Of a stretch of DNA of 64,000 nucleotides, positions 1-12,040 are shown piece by piece. The position numbers were made by a program, and so were the translations under genes. The stretch's first letter is position 1. Each line of letters begins with the position of its first letter. Source of the stretch: Owenia fusiformis (taxonomy: Eukaryota > Annelida > Polychaeta > Sabellida > Oweniidae); assembly GCA_903813345.2 (NCBI GenBank), contig CAIIXF020000010.1:60001-124000 (forward strand). Direction: 5' to 3'. Below the pieces are notes generated by a model. The model saw only the letters and a program-made list of their open reading frames with translations. It was not told the DNA's origin and ran no database searches.

Positions 1-124
1 GATGTTTGTTTTGTATGGGGTCCGCCAAAATTCAACAAGTCCATTTCAGTGCTTATTATCACATGAAATATAAAGCACAATGTTTCCACAGTACCTTGGC
101 AATGAGATAGTGCCATTAAGAATA

Positions 125-1945
125 CGTATGCGCAGATTCAAGATCATAGTGTAAATACTTACCGATCAATAGGTGTTCAAAAATGTGGAAATCTGTCCCG
201 AGTGCCGTTTCAACTAATTTTGAATTGAAACTGCTACTTATTGTTTTTTTCTCAACATCTGTGATTTGGTTAGACTCCAAACACAGGATATCAAGACATA
301 GTGCTACCAAATTCTGGTATTGACAATTTCAGAGCTCTAGATCAAGTATTCATATCTGCATGGACTCTTAAAAAGACCAAAAAGACATAAAATGCAGTCA
401 GATATCGCGAAAATGTGATAAAATGCACTATTCAGAACAATTTATCTCTTAAATTTTACTTTTATTTACCATAATTTCTGATCTCTAGTTGGTAATTCCA
501 ATAATACATATGAGTAGACTTAAGGTCATAGTAAGTGTAGTTATAGATTTACATGTATTAGCATCTAAAAATGGGAGAAGCTGTAGCGAGTGTAATTTTC
601 ACCTATAATTCATAATATTAAACTGCAGCTTTCAGGATTTTCTTCTCTAAAACAAGAATTCCATGAGACCCCCAAAGACAGGATTCCATATCACTGTACC
701 ACCAAATATATATTAGAGTAGTTTCAGGAGGTTATATCAAATAATCATTTAATCATTGACACCTAAAAATATGCAAAATACAGTCAGAAATGGTGAAATT
801 ATGACAAAATGTATGTATTCTTAACAATCTTTTAACTAAACTGTATTTTATTTAGAACTGAAACGTGTAGTACTTACTAGGAGTTACATCTAGTTATTAT
901 TTATTAAGTGACTTCAACATCCGAATAGATATAATCACTGATATGCTTAAGACCAAAAAAACTATAAAGAATGTTAGTATTGAATACTGAGAATACATTG
1001 TTTTTACATTACGGAGCTTTATTTCTACCTGAAAGTATTTTGGAACATATCTCTTGCTTAAATATTTTATGCAATGCTACTTTCCAAAACTTTCCAAGAA
1101 CAATTAGTCCATCCTATACTTTCACATGTTATTCTCCATTTCGTTTTCAAACATTGTGGGAGCTTTAAACTCTATAAGAGATTAATACCAATTATACCGT
1201 GCACCCTCTTTGCTCTCCCTCGCTTTTTTCTTAGGATGGCCAGGCATATTTCAAATTGAAGAGTAAAGTCATTTAAAGTGATATATAGCTGTATATAACA
1301 ATGTATCTTTCACATGATACTGTGGTGTCAAGTTTAAGCATTCAAACAGTGAAGTTTGTTCCATGATACTACTGTATGTAGTACTGATTTCATTTATTTA
1401 TCAATTCAGATGCCTTGGAATTAGAGTCTATACTTGGTATATATTACCAATATTATTTTTACTTATTATTGGTGGTACAATGACCAGGTTTCCTTTAATG
1501 TCTTTGGTCTTACAGTGCAGTTTGTAAAAATAAAATCCAGAAAGTTGCAGTCTTGGATTAAAAAAAAAAAAACTGGTGAAAATCATACTTGCTACAGCTT
1601 TTCCCATTTTCAGAAGCCAATAGATCTGTAACTCCACCTACTATGACCTTAGGTCTTCTCATATGTATTATTGATGGTACTAACTGGAGGCAGAATCAGA
1701 AATTAAGTCAAATAAATGTAACATTTAAGAGATAAATTGTTCTGAATAGTGCATCTTTGGTAGCATTATGTCTTGGTATCTTATGTTTGGGGTCCAAAGA
1801 AGTCACAGATGTTGAGAAAAATATTCATTAAGTAGCAGTTTCAGTTCAAAATTAGTTAAAACTGCACTCACAACAGCTTCTTCTATTTTTGAACGCCGAT
1901 AGATCGGTAAGTATTAGTATTAGGACCTTGAATCTGAAATTAAAA
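125..1945. mobile_element. Foldback (long inverted-repeat) element, non-coding
   Basis: Left arm about 125-730 matches the reverse complement of right arm about 1435-1945. Shared blocks in order include GATTCAAG, a CTTACCGATC block, TGAAACTGCTACTTA, CTCAACATCTGTGA, the block GCACTATTCAGAACAATTTA (415-445 against 1725-1760) and AATACATATGAG. The arms differ by scattered substitutions and small gaps, so the structure is old. The loop (about 730-1435) holds no convincing gene. No target duplication was found. Short open frames here are frequent and mirror each other across the arms, so they are not treated as genes. Confidence 0.75.
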
Positions 1946-2593
1946 ACGTATATACAAAATATGTAGAGTCGTATATTTTAGTAATAAATGAATTACATTA
2001 TCAAGTAACAAGTGAAGATGTTTTAAATGCATTGATTTGCTTTCTATCAATACAAGTTTTGAACTGTATGCTGCAAAATGATAACATTGACCACACGCAC
2101 TTTCCAGGGGTAGGGTACTATAAAGTCATATTAAAAATCATAAATAGTACATTATCATTATTATAATTGTATTACAATATCACTGTTCCACAACTGGATG
2201 ACTCTAACTGCAGTTAGCTTCATTCAAGATGGTGGACAAAATTCGTTCGTTTTTGATAAATCTCCAATTACAGCCAAACCAAGCTGAATCTTGATCCCAA
2301 AAGTTTCGCCATGCAAACTAATAAAGATATGATTGTAAACAACCACAAATAAAGGCTCACGCACCCGCGATATTAGAGAAATTGAAAGAAAACGGCTTCA
2401 CTTAGAATGACTCTAACTGAAGTTAGTGATGACGTAGGAATGAAGCTAACTGAAACGGGGAATGAAGCTAACTCAATGGGATGAATATATGGACGGCCCT
2501 GTCTGTTGTTATAAGATATCTAAATGTTATTGACTGTTGTTATTGGTTGTAGCCATTTGTATTTTGACATGGAGTGAGTTTCTATTCAATCCC

Positions 2594-2855
2594 ATGGCCG
2601 GTGATCGTAGAAATTGGACGGAGGGGGAGAAGACAAATTCTGGTAGAAATTTCAACAAATCTGGAAAATTTACTTTTTCAAGACAAAATTTAGTTTACGA
2701 TTGAATGGCCAAATGAATAGGCTTACGGTATGGTAAAATATTGTAAGTATTCTAGGATTAAAGTATATGATGTAAAAGGCGAAATGCCGCAAACGTCCGA
2801 AAGTCAATGTTTTGCTAGTCAAGCAAGAATGGTCTACACGACCTGTAATTAAAAA
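2594..2855 (+). repeat. Dispersed repeat family A, copy 1 (inside the 3.1-kb TIR element)
   Basis: Shares with 20891-21060 and 26985-27275 the blocks CCGGTGATCGT, GGACGGAGGGGG, TTTTTCAAGA, AAATGAATAGGC and TATGGTAAAAT. With copy 3 it also shares the downstream words AAAGTCA and GGTCTACACRACCTG. No coding potential is visible. It may be a SINE-like or MITE-type sequence; its ends are not resolved. Confidence 0.7.
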
Positions 2856-2924
2856 ACGCCACCATGGAACATTGCAGTATTCTTATTTTAGGTTTACTGA
2901 AGACAGATACAGAGACCAGACTCC

Positions 2925-3990
2925 AACGGATAGGAACAACCAAACTAAAACCCCAAAACAGAGAGATCACACAACACAACCGAACACAACCAAATAAACT
3001 CACCCGACTAGGCACAACCGACAACCTATCTTAACATAATCGGGCACAACCCGCCACCACCCCTCATTTATCGATCAGGCACAACCAACCACATAACACA
3101 ATCGGACTCAACCAGATACCTAACCTAACTGGGCACAACCTGCCCCCCGACCAGCATAACAAAATCACAACATAACACAACGCATTTTAAAATTAACATA
3201 ACACAATAAGGCACAACTCGAAACCAGGCTAAATAAACAACCAGACACAACCCAACTACAAGCCAACAACACAATACGACACAACCCAATACTACAACCT
3301 TAGTTTAACCTCCGAAAACACAACCCATTGTCAAATATACGCAACACAATTTGGCACAACCAAATAATAAAACAACAAAACCAAAACACAACCCATAATG
3401 GACGAAGAACAACACAATTTTACACAAAACAATCAAAACACAATCAGGCACAACCAAACTGGAACACAAAAACACCCAACCAACACTCTCTGAAAACAAC
3501 ACCAATCACGCAACACAATCTGACACAACCACATACTTCATCCTACTGGGCACAACCCGCTACCGACCAGCACAACACAATTACAACATAACACAACCAC
3601 TTTGAAATTAACATAACTTAATGAGACACAACCCGATACCAAACTTACACAACACAACCAGGCTCAACCAGACAAACACCAAAACACAATCGACTATCAA
3701 ACTAACACAATGGAACACAACCAAACAACAAACCAACACAATACAACATAGCCAACGAGACCGAATTCAAATCAACCCATTGTTGAATCATTACAACACA
3801 ACCTGACACCAACCACAGTAACAGAGTCAGTCACAACCCAATACTAAATCAATTAAATTACACTATTAAATACAATCAGGCACAATCTACAAACACAACC
3901 AAACTATGATACCAATTTACTTAGCACCCAACTAACTGACTCCAACTGGAGACAATCCCAAAACAAAACCTAACCCAGCAAAACAACATT
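2925..3990. repeat. Strand-asymmetric C/A-rich satellite-like tract
   Basis: About 1 kb of the plus strand is almost devoid of G and dominated by words such as CACAACC, AACACAAC and ACATAACAC. A longer order is visible: the block around 3137-3215 (GGGCACAACC, CGACCAGCA, ACAACATAACACAAC, AAATTAACATAAC) recurs at about 3546-3625, a spacing near 410 bp. It is a degenerate satellite inside the TIR element. The open frames across it are a by-product of composition. Confidence 0.75.
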
Positions 3991-4137
3991 CTCTAGAAAC
4001 CAATAACAATCCCGCGAAACGTGTAACCTGAACAGGAAAAAGTAGCCCTCACTATATTCTTAACCTTTTTTCTTTGGCCGCTGATGAGAAACATATCATG
4101 GAATACCCCCATGAGTTCGAAACATCTTGGGCCCTTA

Positions 4138-4380
4138 TTATGACCAACATATAAGGGAGAGGATCCGCAACAGGATCGAGATGTCCGGCCGCTCTACATT
4201 AATGACAATAGGAGATGTCACCACTAATGGCATCATCCTAGGATCAACTAAATATACTCTACCTGTCACATAAGAACTGACGATGGTTTGGGGAAACTTA
4301 GATACTAGACCATATCTCCCAGGTCCAATCAACGAGACCTCTAACCAATTGACACAGATTGCATGACCATGCGTGTCCAT
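4138..4380 (-). CDS. Unrecognised open frame inside the TIR element (possible decayed coding fragment)
   Basis: An 80-residue open frame that can be read further upstream without a stop. The amino-acid composition is mixed rather than simple-repeat (it starts MDTHGHAICVNW and contains GRYGLVSKFP and LVDPRMMPLVV), unlike the C/A-rich DNA beside it. I do not recognise a family. It is the only part of the 2181-5327 element that looks at all protein-coding. It may be a scrap of a transposon gene or chance; no start or splice signal decides. Confidence 0.2.
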   Translation of the reverse strand: MDTHGHAICVNWLEVSLIGPGRYGLVSKFPQTIVSSYVTGRVYLVDPRMMPLVVTSPIVINVERPDISILLRILSLICWS

Positions 4381-5332
4381 AAAAGGTAATGTCTCAAGAC
4401 ATGGTCTAAGCCACCACTCCCAACACTATACACCACACCAACTACTTAATATTTACACAGAACAATTAACCACCAGTACCATGGGAAGGCATCATCTGTG
4501 GTCACGTGGTTACATAACAAGACAAAGCCCAGTGCGTATGACAAAACACAGTCTCTCACAAATAATCTAATTAATTAAGGAAATGTGTTCGAAGTTTAAA
4601 AAAGGGAGAATAAGAAGGTGAATTCTGTCATAAGCAATAATTTAGTAAACCGTATACACTTATATTATTTTGATAATGCACTGACTGAACAAATAAAAAT
4701 TAACATTGCCTTTAACTGCATGTCTTCAATATTCAGGTTGTTACATCATTGTATACAATATTGTTGCTTCACGATAAAAGAAACCCTTTTTATCCATCAT
4801 TCGCTTACAATTTAGAATGATAATATTCTCCGGTGCTATTTGAATCGGGGGGGGGGGGGGTGCTTTTTGATAGTTTTGTTTAGAAAATCGTGCGAAAAGT
4901 GCTCATAGTGGTGAAAACCTGCGGGAATTTAAAATAATTTCTGGCCAGGGAGGGGGAAACTACCGAACCTCCAGCTTCCCCTGGTTACGGAACTGCTTAT
5001 TGGTAATTTGTATAGCCCATTATAAATCTCCATTCAGTTAGAGTCATCAATGGTGAAATCTGTGTTGGAGTTAGCTTCTTATCAACCTCAGTTAGAGTCA
5101 TTCTAAGTGAAGCCGTTTTCTTTCAATTTCTCTAATATCGCGGGTGCTTGAGCCTTGATTTGTGGTTGTTTACAATTATATATTTTTTAGTTTGCATGGC
5201 GAAACTTTTGGGATCAAGATTCAGCTTGGTTTGGCTGTAATTGGAGATTTATCGAAAACGAACGAATTTTGTCCACCATCTTGAATGAAGCTAACTGCAG
5301 TTAGAGTCATCCAGTTGTGGAACAGTGAATAT

Positions 5333-6693
5333 CAAACAAAGCTTGAATTAGTTTTTAGAAAACAATTTTGAGCTATTCAAGCTGCCATCTTTTGCTGGAA
5401 GCTACAAATATAAAATAGGTGAGACTTAAAAATGACTAAAATTGCATATTTTATTCCTATTAATTGCAATATTTCTAAGACTAATACAGATATCGGCCTA
5501 TAACTTTAGGATATTATTCATCTTTAGACAAGTAATGTGTGCTGTAGAAAGCAGAACAATAGCAACTATACCTTTTATGTTATGAAATAGTCTTATAGTA
5601 CCCCCTGAAATCGCAGGGATTGAAGTCCAATTCGGCCGTGAAAATTGTTTTTACCGCTTTAAAGCCCATCACCTTTATATTTTCTTACACCTACTAGGTT
5701 ACTCTAACATACTGCATTGCCAAAAGTTACTTCTTGCAACCTTCCGGCAAAAGTGTGCCAGCATCTGATACACAAAGGAGAAGAACCCAATGGGAGTCTT
5801 CATTTAAGTTGGGGTGTACAGGATAGGTGTGTTTAATAGAGGAGACCCCTCGTTCAAAGTAGTATCACAGGAGAGGTATTTGATGGACGCCACTAGACGG
5901 GGCTCTTTATTCAAAAGGGGTATACACGGGAGACAGGCGATCATTGGAGGGGGTCTTCAGTTAAAAAGGGTGTGCTCAAGTATTCAATAGAGAGTAGGGA
6001 GCTTCATTAGATTGGGATCTGAACAGGATAGAAGTGTTTTACAGAGGAGGGGCCTTCATTCAAAAGGGGCATGGGCAGGACTGAGCAGTCAAGTCGAGTA
6101 ACTAAGTCAACATTCGAAAATAAAAATCTCAAAAATCGTGCATCTTTGATTTCCAAAATAATTTGTGAGTTGGTTATAAAGACGATAATACACATTATAA
6201 TGTATTGATTTTGAGAACATCTCGAATCCATTCTCAACAAACCGTTCTCGAAATAAGTATTCGAAATGTTTGAGTTCGGGATGATAAAAGCACGTTAAGA
6301 TAGATAAGAGAGATACAGCTCACATACCGCTCACATACCGACACATGCCAACGAAAATTGAACATTTTGCATTTCTAAATTGATAAGTTTCTTGGAATAC
6401 AAATTAACCGTTAACGATTTAATCCTGTTTTTGCACAATATTTAGCCTTTTATAACGATAGTTCGCCAAAATCTTCATGTTCCTCTCAAAGAGGTGACAC
6501 TTTTTTAAAATAGATGTAAGCTATACATTCAAACAAAAATTCAAACCACCCTCTATTATTTTGATTGCACAATGCGAAATTTCCACTCCGGGAGCACTTA
6601 AGTAACACTTTGAAGGAGGATTCTTGAAAAAATCGTTCGTATTTTCACAAAAGGTTTCATACCATTTTCGTTGCTTTGTTTAAGCCTCGACTA
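5333..6693. other. Gene-free stretch with decayed relatives of the 61-bp repeat
   Basis: No gene is seen. Between about 5790 and 6090 there are four or five degenerate lines with the grammar of the 61-bp array downstream: a purine-rich GAGGRG block, CTTCATTCAAA or a variant, GGTATRCAC or a variant, then a variable AATAGAG-like segment. They read as mutated units. 6090-6693 shows nothing recognisable. Confidence 0.55.
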
Positions 6694-7938
6694 ATATATG
6701 GGAGAGAAGTTCAATAGAGAGATTTAGGAGAGTGATCTCCATTCAGAAAAGGTATGCACAGGGGAGAGAAGTTCAATAGAGAGATTTAGGAGAGTGATCT
6801 TCATTCAAAGAGGTATGCACAGGGGAGAGAAATTCAATAGAGAGATTTGGGAGAGTGATCTTCATTCAAAAAAGGTATGTACAGGGGAGAAAAATTCAAT
6901 AGAGAGAGTTAGGAGAGTGATCTTCATTCAAAGAGGTATGCACAGGGGAGAGAAGTTCAATAGAGAGCTTTTGGAGTGTGATTTTCATTCAAAGAGGTAT
7001 GCACACGGGAGAGAAGTTCAATAGAGAGATTTAGGAGAGTGGTCTTCATTCAAAGAGGTATATATAATGGAGAGAAATTCGATAGAGAGATTTAGGAGAG
7101 TGATCTTCATTCAAAGAGGTATGTACAAGGGAGAGAAGTTCAATAGAGAGATTTCGGAGAGTGATCGTCATTCAAAGAGATGCACAGTGAAGAGAAATTC
7201 AATAGAAATATTAAGGAGAGTGATCTTCATTCAAAGATGTATGCACAGGGGAGAGAAGTTCAATAGAGAGATTTAGGAGAGTGATCTTCATTCTTCATTC
7301 AAAGAGGTATGCACAGGGGAGAGAAATTCAATAGAAATATTAAGGAGAGTGATCTTCATTCAAAGAGTATGCACGGGGGAGAGAAGTCCAATAGAGAGAT
7401 TTAAGCGAATGATCTTCATTCAAAGAGGTATGTACAGGGGAGAGAAGTTCAATAGAGAGATTTAGGAGAGTGATCTTCATTCAAAGAGGTATACACGGGG
7501 GAGAAAAGTTCAATAGAGAAATTAAGGCGAGTGATCTTCATTCAACGAGTATGCACAGGGGAGAGAAATTCAATAGAGAGATTTGGAAGAGTGATCTTCA
7601 TTCAAAGAGGTAAGCACAGGGGAGAGAAGTTCAATAGAGAAATTTAGGCGAGTGATCTTCATTCAAAGAGGTATGCACAGGGGAGAATAATACAATAGAG
7701 AGATTTGGGAGAGTGATCTTCATTCAAAGAGGTATGCACAGGGGAGAAAAATTCAATAGAGAGATTTAGGAGAGTGTCAAAGAGGTAAGCACAGGGGAGA
7801 GAAGTTCAATAGAGAGATTTAGGAGAGTGATCTTCATTCAAAGAGGTATGCACAGGGGAGAAAAATTCAATAGAGAGATTTAGGAGAGCGATCTTCATTC
7901 AAAGGTGTATGCACAGGGGAGAGGAAATCAAAAGAGAG
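6694..7938 (+). repeat. 61-bp minisatellite array, block 1 (about 20 units)
   Basis: The unit is about 61 bp and contains GAGAGATTTAGGAGAGTGAT, CTTCATTCAAAGAGGTATGC and ACAGGGGAGAGAAGTTCAAT. Units vary by substitution and small indels; one near 7767-7790 has lost the CTTCATT part. Because 61 is not a multiple of 3, reading frame rotates from unit to unit. The open frames of 70-76 codons across it (HRGEKFNRE-type peptides) are therefore artefacts. Confidence 0.95.
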
Positions 7939-8253
7939 AACAACTAAAAAACAACAACTAAATATGAGAAACGTATGTGGTATATGCCATGTTTATGTGT
8001 CTGATCATATAATCTTGAAATTATCCATCAATTTCTTGCGAAATTGGCGAAATTAAGGAAACCAGAAAACACATTAGATGAAAGGGCGGTGTTTATAGCT
8101 TGTATGAAATGTCCCTGCATTAACGCTCACATATATGAGTTTTAAACATTAATTTAGTAGACTAAAGTGTTGATACGAAATAAGTAATAAAAAGTAATAG
8201 TACCAGTTAGGAGATAAGGTGATGTCCTATTTAACATTACGATTGCTGGATAT
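7939..8253. other. Unique spacer between repeat blocks 1 and 2
   Basis: AT-rich sequence of about 315 bp unrelated to the 61-bp unit. No gene or inverted ends seen. Confidence 0.6.
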
Positions 8254-8737
8254 GATAGAGAGATTTAGGACCGTGATCTCCATTCCAATAGTATGCACAG
8301 GGGAGAGAAGTTCAATAGAGAAATTTAGGAGAGTGATCTTCATTCAAAGAGGTATGCACAGGGGAGAGAAATTCAATAGAGAGATTTGGGAGAGTGATCT
8401 TCATTCAAAGAGGTATGCACAGGGGAGAGAAGTTCAATAGAGATATTAAGGAGAGCGATCTTCATTCAAAGAGGTATGCACAGGGGAGAGAAGTTCAATA
8501 GAGATATTAAGGAGAGCGATCTTCATTCAAAGAGGTATGCACAGGGGAGAGAAGTCCAATAGAGAGATCTAGGAGAGTGATCTTCATTCAAAGAGGTATG
8601 CACAGGGAAGAGAAGTTCAATAGAGAGATTTGGGAGAGTGATCTTCATTCAAAGAGGTATGCACAGGGGAGAGAAGTTCAATAGAGAGATTTGGGAGAGT
8701 GATCTTCATTCAAAGAGGTATGCACAGGGGAGAGAAA
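8254..8737 (+). repeat. 61-bp minisatellite array, block 2 (about 8 units)
   Basis: Same unit and orientation as 6694-7938. Neighbouring units here are more alike than in block 1; for example two consecutive units share GATATTAAGGAGAGCGATC. This suggests recent local duplication. Confidence 0.95.
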
Positions 8738-10555
8738 GGACAGGTGGCGGTAAACCCCTCTTTTAGCCCCCCTACAAAACAAGTATATATTGACATGGAA
8801 TTGAAGAGGAAGTATGACTCATTACTTAAAATGTGATTTCTGAGAGTTTTGACATTTGACCTTGACACTAGGGTGGTTTAAAGGTCAACTTTGAGAGTAG
8901 CTATTTTTGTCAAAATTTTACTGTTTCTAATCCAAGAAATGAGAGCAATTGGCTTTATTTTGATTGTGACTGATAAAAAGACATGTGAATAAGAATAAAA
9001 AAAAATTTTGATCAATTATCACGGGCAATTACCTGAAAATCTTGAGAATAAATACCGATATGGGCATTTTTAGGGGGACTAAATTTTCTTGTTCCAAAAA
9101 TGAATGTTCTTGTTGCCTTTTGAGACGCTAACAGTATCCTACTAAGCATGTTTTAAGAGTTGGGATGTGATTATTATTTTAAATGCCCATGGGCAATTAG
9201 GATAACATGACTGAAATTAAATGCACACAAGGGCACTTCAAAAAGAATGGATTTTCTTATTTCATTTGCTTCTCGCCAGTTTTCTAAACATGTTTGCCAT
9301 ATTCTAAATAGTTATAGGGTCACTTTTACTAAATGCCCATTGGCATTTGGCATTTTATTTGGCATTTGAAATTAAAATGTTTGAATGTACACTTACTTTT
9401 AAAGTTATTTGCCAATTTGCAGCTCCCATATTTGAAACACAAATCATTCAGAGAAATCCTCTTTCAATATATATCATAAAATATAAGGCAGTATCATTTA
9501 TGAATGACATGACACTCAAAGGATTGCCTAAAATAATTTCTACTTATTCCCTATTTAGAAAAACACTTAGGCCATTCAAATATTTTCTTATAAAAATGTC
9601 ACTAAATTCTATGTTTTCAGAAAAAACAAAATGTTCCCATGTACTCTCTACTTTTAATGTATATAAATGACAAAGGGAATTGTGATCGTGGATTATATTG
9701 TAGCGAAATAAGTTCCAAGATTGATTAAAAACTACATGTGTATAAACTTCATTAACAAGGTCATCTGAACTCAAGAGGTGTGTTACTTGCTTTGGCACAA
9801 TGTACTATTGCATTTTCACTCTTAAATAATATATAAAACCCTTTAAATAAATGAAGGTTTTGTAGTTTTTAATATCAGGCTCTTCATCAGAATGCCAACA
9901 TATAATTAATTTTGGATGGCCTAATCTGTACATGCAGTTATGTAGTGTACATGTATGCCCAGGTTAGCAGCCATATTGAAAATATAAACCAGTCAGGCTT
10001 ATTTTCATCACAAAAGTTAAGTTTTAGTGGTGAGCCCAAACTCCCACAAAAAATGATATTTGCAGAGAAGCTACTTTACAGTCTCTGCATTATACAGTTT
10101 CAATATATTTTTTGTGGGAGTGTGGGCTGATGGTTAAATTTTCAATGAAAGGGAATGAGCACCATGCTAAAACTTGATAACAAAGTGAACGAAAAATGAC
10201 AATGTTTTCTAGATTTGCATAGTTAAACTACATACATCTCCAGATTTTGTCAATTTTCTTCTCCGAATACGTGTATGCCATATGTTCCATATATTAAATT
10301 CTATATAATGATAAGTTTTGATATTATTTTGATGGTAAACATAATGTGTACCCATATTCAGACAGCCTTGTGATAGGGGTTCTTACTGCCAATTTTTCAA
10401 AGAAACGGAGAACTTATGCCACTTTTTGAAATTGCACATCTCAAGAAGAAAGGTTTATCTACAACTTGCAATCGGTTTTAAAAGTAAATGGAAGAATGAG
10501 TTTTTCAGAAAAAGTCTAAGTGGACCAATAGTCTGTTAAATGGACCTGTTCTTTA
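8738..10555. mobile_element. Probable 1.8-kb insertion splitting the 61-bp array
   Basis: The 61-bp array stops inside a unit at GGAGAGA (8736) and resumes at AATATAGAG (about 10556), so this block looks inserted. Possible short inverted ends are AAAGGACAGGT at 8736-8746 and ACCTGTTCTTT at 10544-10554 (10 of 11 complementary). Inside are repeated words AAATGCCCAT, GGGCAATTA and TTGGCATTT, and the hairpin at 10033-10128. No transposase is recognisable; the longest open frame (about 107 codons, 9347-9670) looks like chance. Confidence 0.45.
10033..10128. repeat. 96-bp near-perfect hairpin
   Basis: AGCCCAAACTCCCACAAAAAAT (10033-10054, 22 bases, one mismatch) pairs with the segment ending GTGGGAGTGTGGGCT (10107-10128). 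Inside, TGCAGAGA (10061-10068) pairs with TCTCTGCA (10082-10089). The RNA would fold into one long stem with a small loop. It could be a small foldback MITE or a miRNA-precursor-like hairpin; sequence alone cannot tell. Confidence 0.7.
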
Positions 10556-11110
10556 ATATAGAGATTTAGGAGAGTGATCCTACTTCAAAGAGGTATGCAC
10601 ATGGGAGAGAAGTTCAATAGAGAGATTTAGGAGAGTGATCTTCATTCAAAAAAGGTATGTACAGGGGAGAAAAATTCAATAGAGAGATTTAGGAGAGTGA
10701 TCTTCATTCAAAGAGGTAAGCACAGGGGAGAGAAGTTCAATAGAGAAATTTAGGAGAGTGATCTTCATTCAAAGAAGTATGCACAGGGGAGAGAAATTTA
10801 ATATAGAGATTTAGGAGAATGATCTTCATTCAAAGAAGTATGCCCAGGGGAGAGAAATTCAATAGAGAGATTTGGGAGAGTGATCTTCCTTCAAGGACGT
10901 ATGCACAGGGGAGAGAAATTCAATAGAGAGATTTAGGAGAGTGGTCCTCATTCAAAGAGGTATGCACAGGGGAGAGAAATTCAATAGAGAGATTTAGGAG
11001 AGTGATCTTCATTTAAATAGTATGCACAGGGGAGAGAAATTCAATAGAGAGATTTGGGAGAGTGATCCTCAATCAAAGAGGTATGCACAGAAGTTCAATA
11101 GAGTTGGGTC
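10556..11110 (+). repeat. 61-bp minisatellite array, block 3 (about 9 units)
   Basis: Same unit and strand as blocks 1 and 2. It decays at the right end (about 11095-11190) into shortened, GA-rich remnants, mirroring the decayed remnants left of block 1. Confidence 0.93.
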
Positions 11111-11383
11111 TTCATTCAAATTTAGGATGCAGAGACGACAAGTATTCAGTCTTCAGTCAAAAAGAGTAAATACGAGAGAGAGAGATAGCCAGCTTAGGGG
11201 CATCTTTATTATAGGTTTCGCACATGAGATGTGAGTTCATTACAAATGTTGTAAACTAGGAAAATGTGATGAGGTATTTCAGGACAGAGTGGCAGCTTTA
11301 AAGTTTTGTTTTCTTATAGTTAACATTTTCCTCGTTTTATTTGAAGTTTCGTGCTTAAAGTTATAATGAAAATATTAACTTAC

Positions 11384-11486
11384 CAAGATCATCAGCAACA
11401 ATGAAGACAATGTTTGGTGGCTTGCTGTAACATAGCTGGAGCATCGATACCAAGAAGAGAATAAGAGCCTGCAGCAGCGTATTCAT
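11384..11486 (-). CDS. First coding exon of an arylsulfatase (signal peptide plus start of sulfatase domain)
   Basis: Read on the minus strand, ATG at 11486 opens 34 codons. MNTLLQALILFLVSMLQLCYS is a good signal peptide (uncharged N-terminus, Leu-rich core, small residue at the end). It is followed by KPPNIVFIVADDLG. The motif PNIVFIxADDLG is the conserved N-terminal strand of the sulfatase/alkaline-phosphatase fold; its two Asp residues bind the active-site calcium in arylsulfatases. The exon ends after the first base of the Gly codon at a consensus donor (GTAAGT, minus strand, 11383-11378), giving phase 1. Family knowledge: secreted or lysosomal sulfate-ester hydrolases. The catalytic Cys-x-Pro-x-Arg exon was not found; it should lie to the left, probably beyond position 1, so the first intron would exceed 11 kb and contain the 61-bp arrays. 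The exact subfamily cannot be told. Confidence 0.85.
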
Positions 11487-11489
11487 TAT

Positions 11490-12040
11490 TGTTGCACCTG
11501 AACTCCTGGCGTGTAAGTTAGCAGTACATACTGTACTTCAATACACAGCTAAATAATATTTCAATATCTTTACAACCGCTATCTTTTCAAGCCCATGTGA
11601 TTGGCGTTTTCAATATGGATATGCACAGATTAAAACTGTGAAACTGTGTTTCTGTGACATAAATGCATGGTTATATTTTGAGTTCTAATAATCTAATGGG
11701 TCTCACAGCTTTAAGCGTTAAGTCTTACATGCCTGTTTTATTGATTATGTGTCAAGGTTGTACAGTTGTTTTCATTATTGACTGTTAAAACCTCATAAAT
11801 TATTGTAAAATACATTCCCTTTAATTCTGAACGTGGCAAGCCAGTAAAAGTAGTTTATTTTGGTACCAAAATGGTGTATTAGGGTCTTACTGTAACATGA
11901 AGAGTACTTTAGTTGTAGGGATTTCAAGCTAACAAACCCATAAAATGTGAACATGAGAAATAAGTTCTGTTTAAAATAATGCAATAATGTATATGTATTA
12001 GTATCTGAAGATGTATGAAGTTACAAATAGTAGATGGTGT
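11490..12040. other. Presumed 5' flank of the arylsulfatase gene
   Basis: The sequence just upstream of the arylsulfatase ATG on the minus strand would hold its 5' untranslated region and promoter. No clear TATA box or initiator can be singled out. No other gene seen. Confidence 0.4.

Larger units (their letters stand above)
2181..5327. mobile_element. 3.1-kb TIR DNA element with 5-bp target duplication
   Basis: Both ends start CACTGTTCCACAACTGG reading inward. The inverted match runs about 242 bp (2181-2422 against 5086-5327) with few differences. The element is flanked by AATAT on both sides (2176-2180 and 5328-5332), a probable 5-bp target site duplication. The subterminal regions carry several copies of short words related to CTAACTGCAGTTAG. 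No transposase is recognisable, so this is a non-autonomous element. CAC-type ends with a 5-bp duplication recall Transib-like elements, but the end sequence is not a clean match and the superfamily is left open. Confidence 0.8.

Noticed and set aside
4848-4860. Poly-G run, with similar runs at 19266, 23602, 36797, 46940 and 50334, considered as G-quadruplex sites
   Set aside because: Single G homopolymers at element borders; nothing shows function, and homopolymer length is often a sequencing error.
6794-7276. Open frames of 69-76 codons with HRGEKFNREI-type peptides
   Set aside because: They arise from the 61-bp tandem repeat; the frame rotates by one base per unit and all three frames give similar artefacts.
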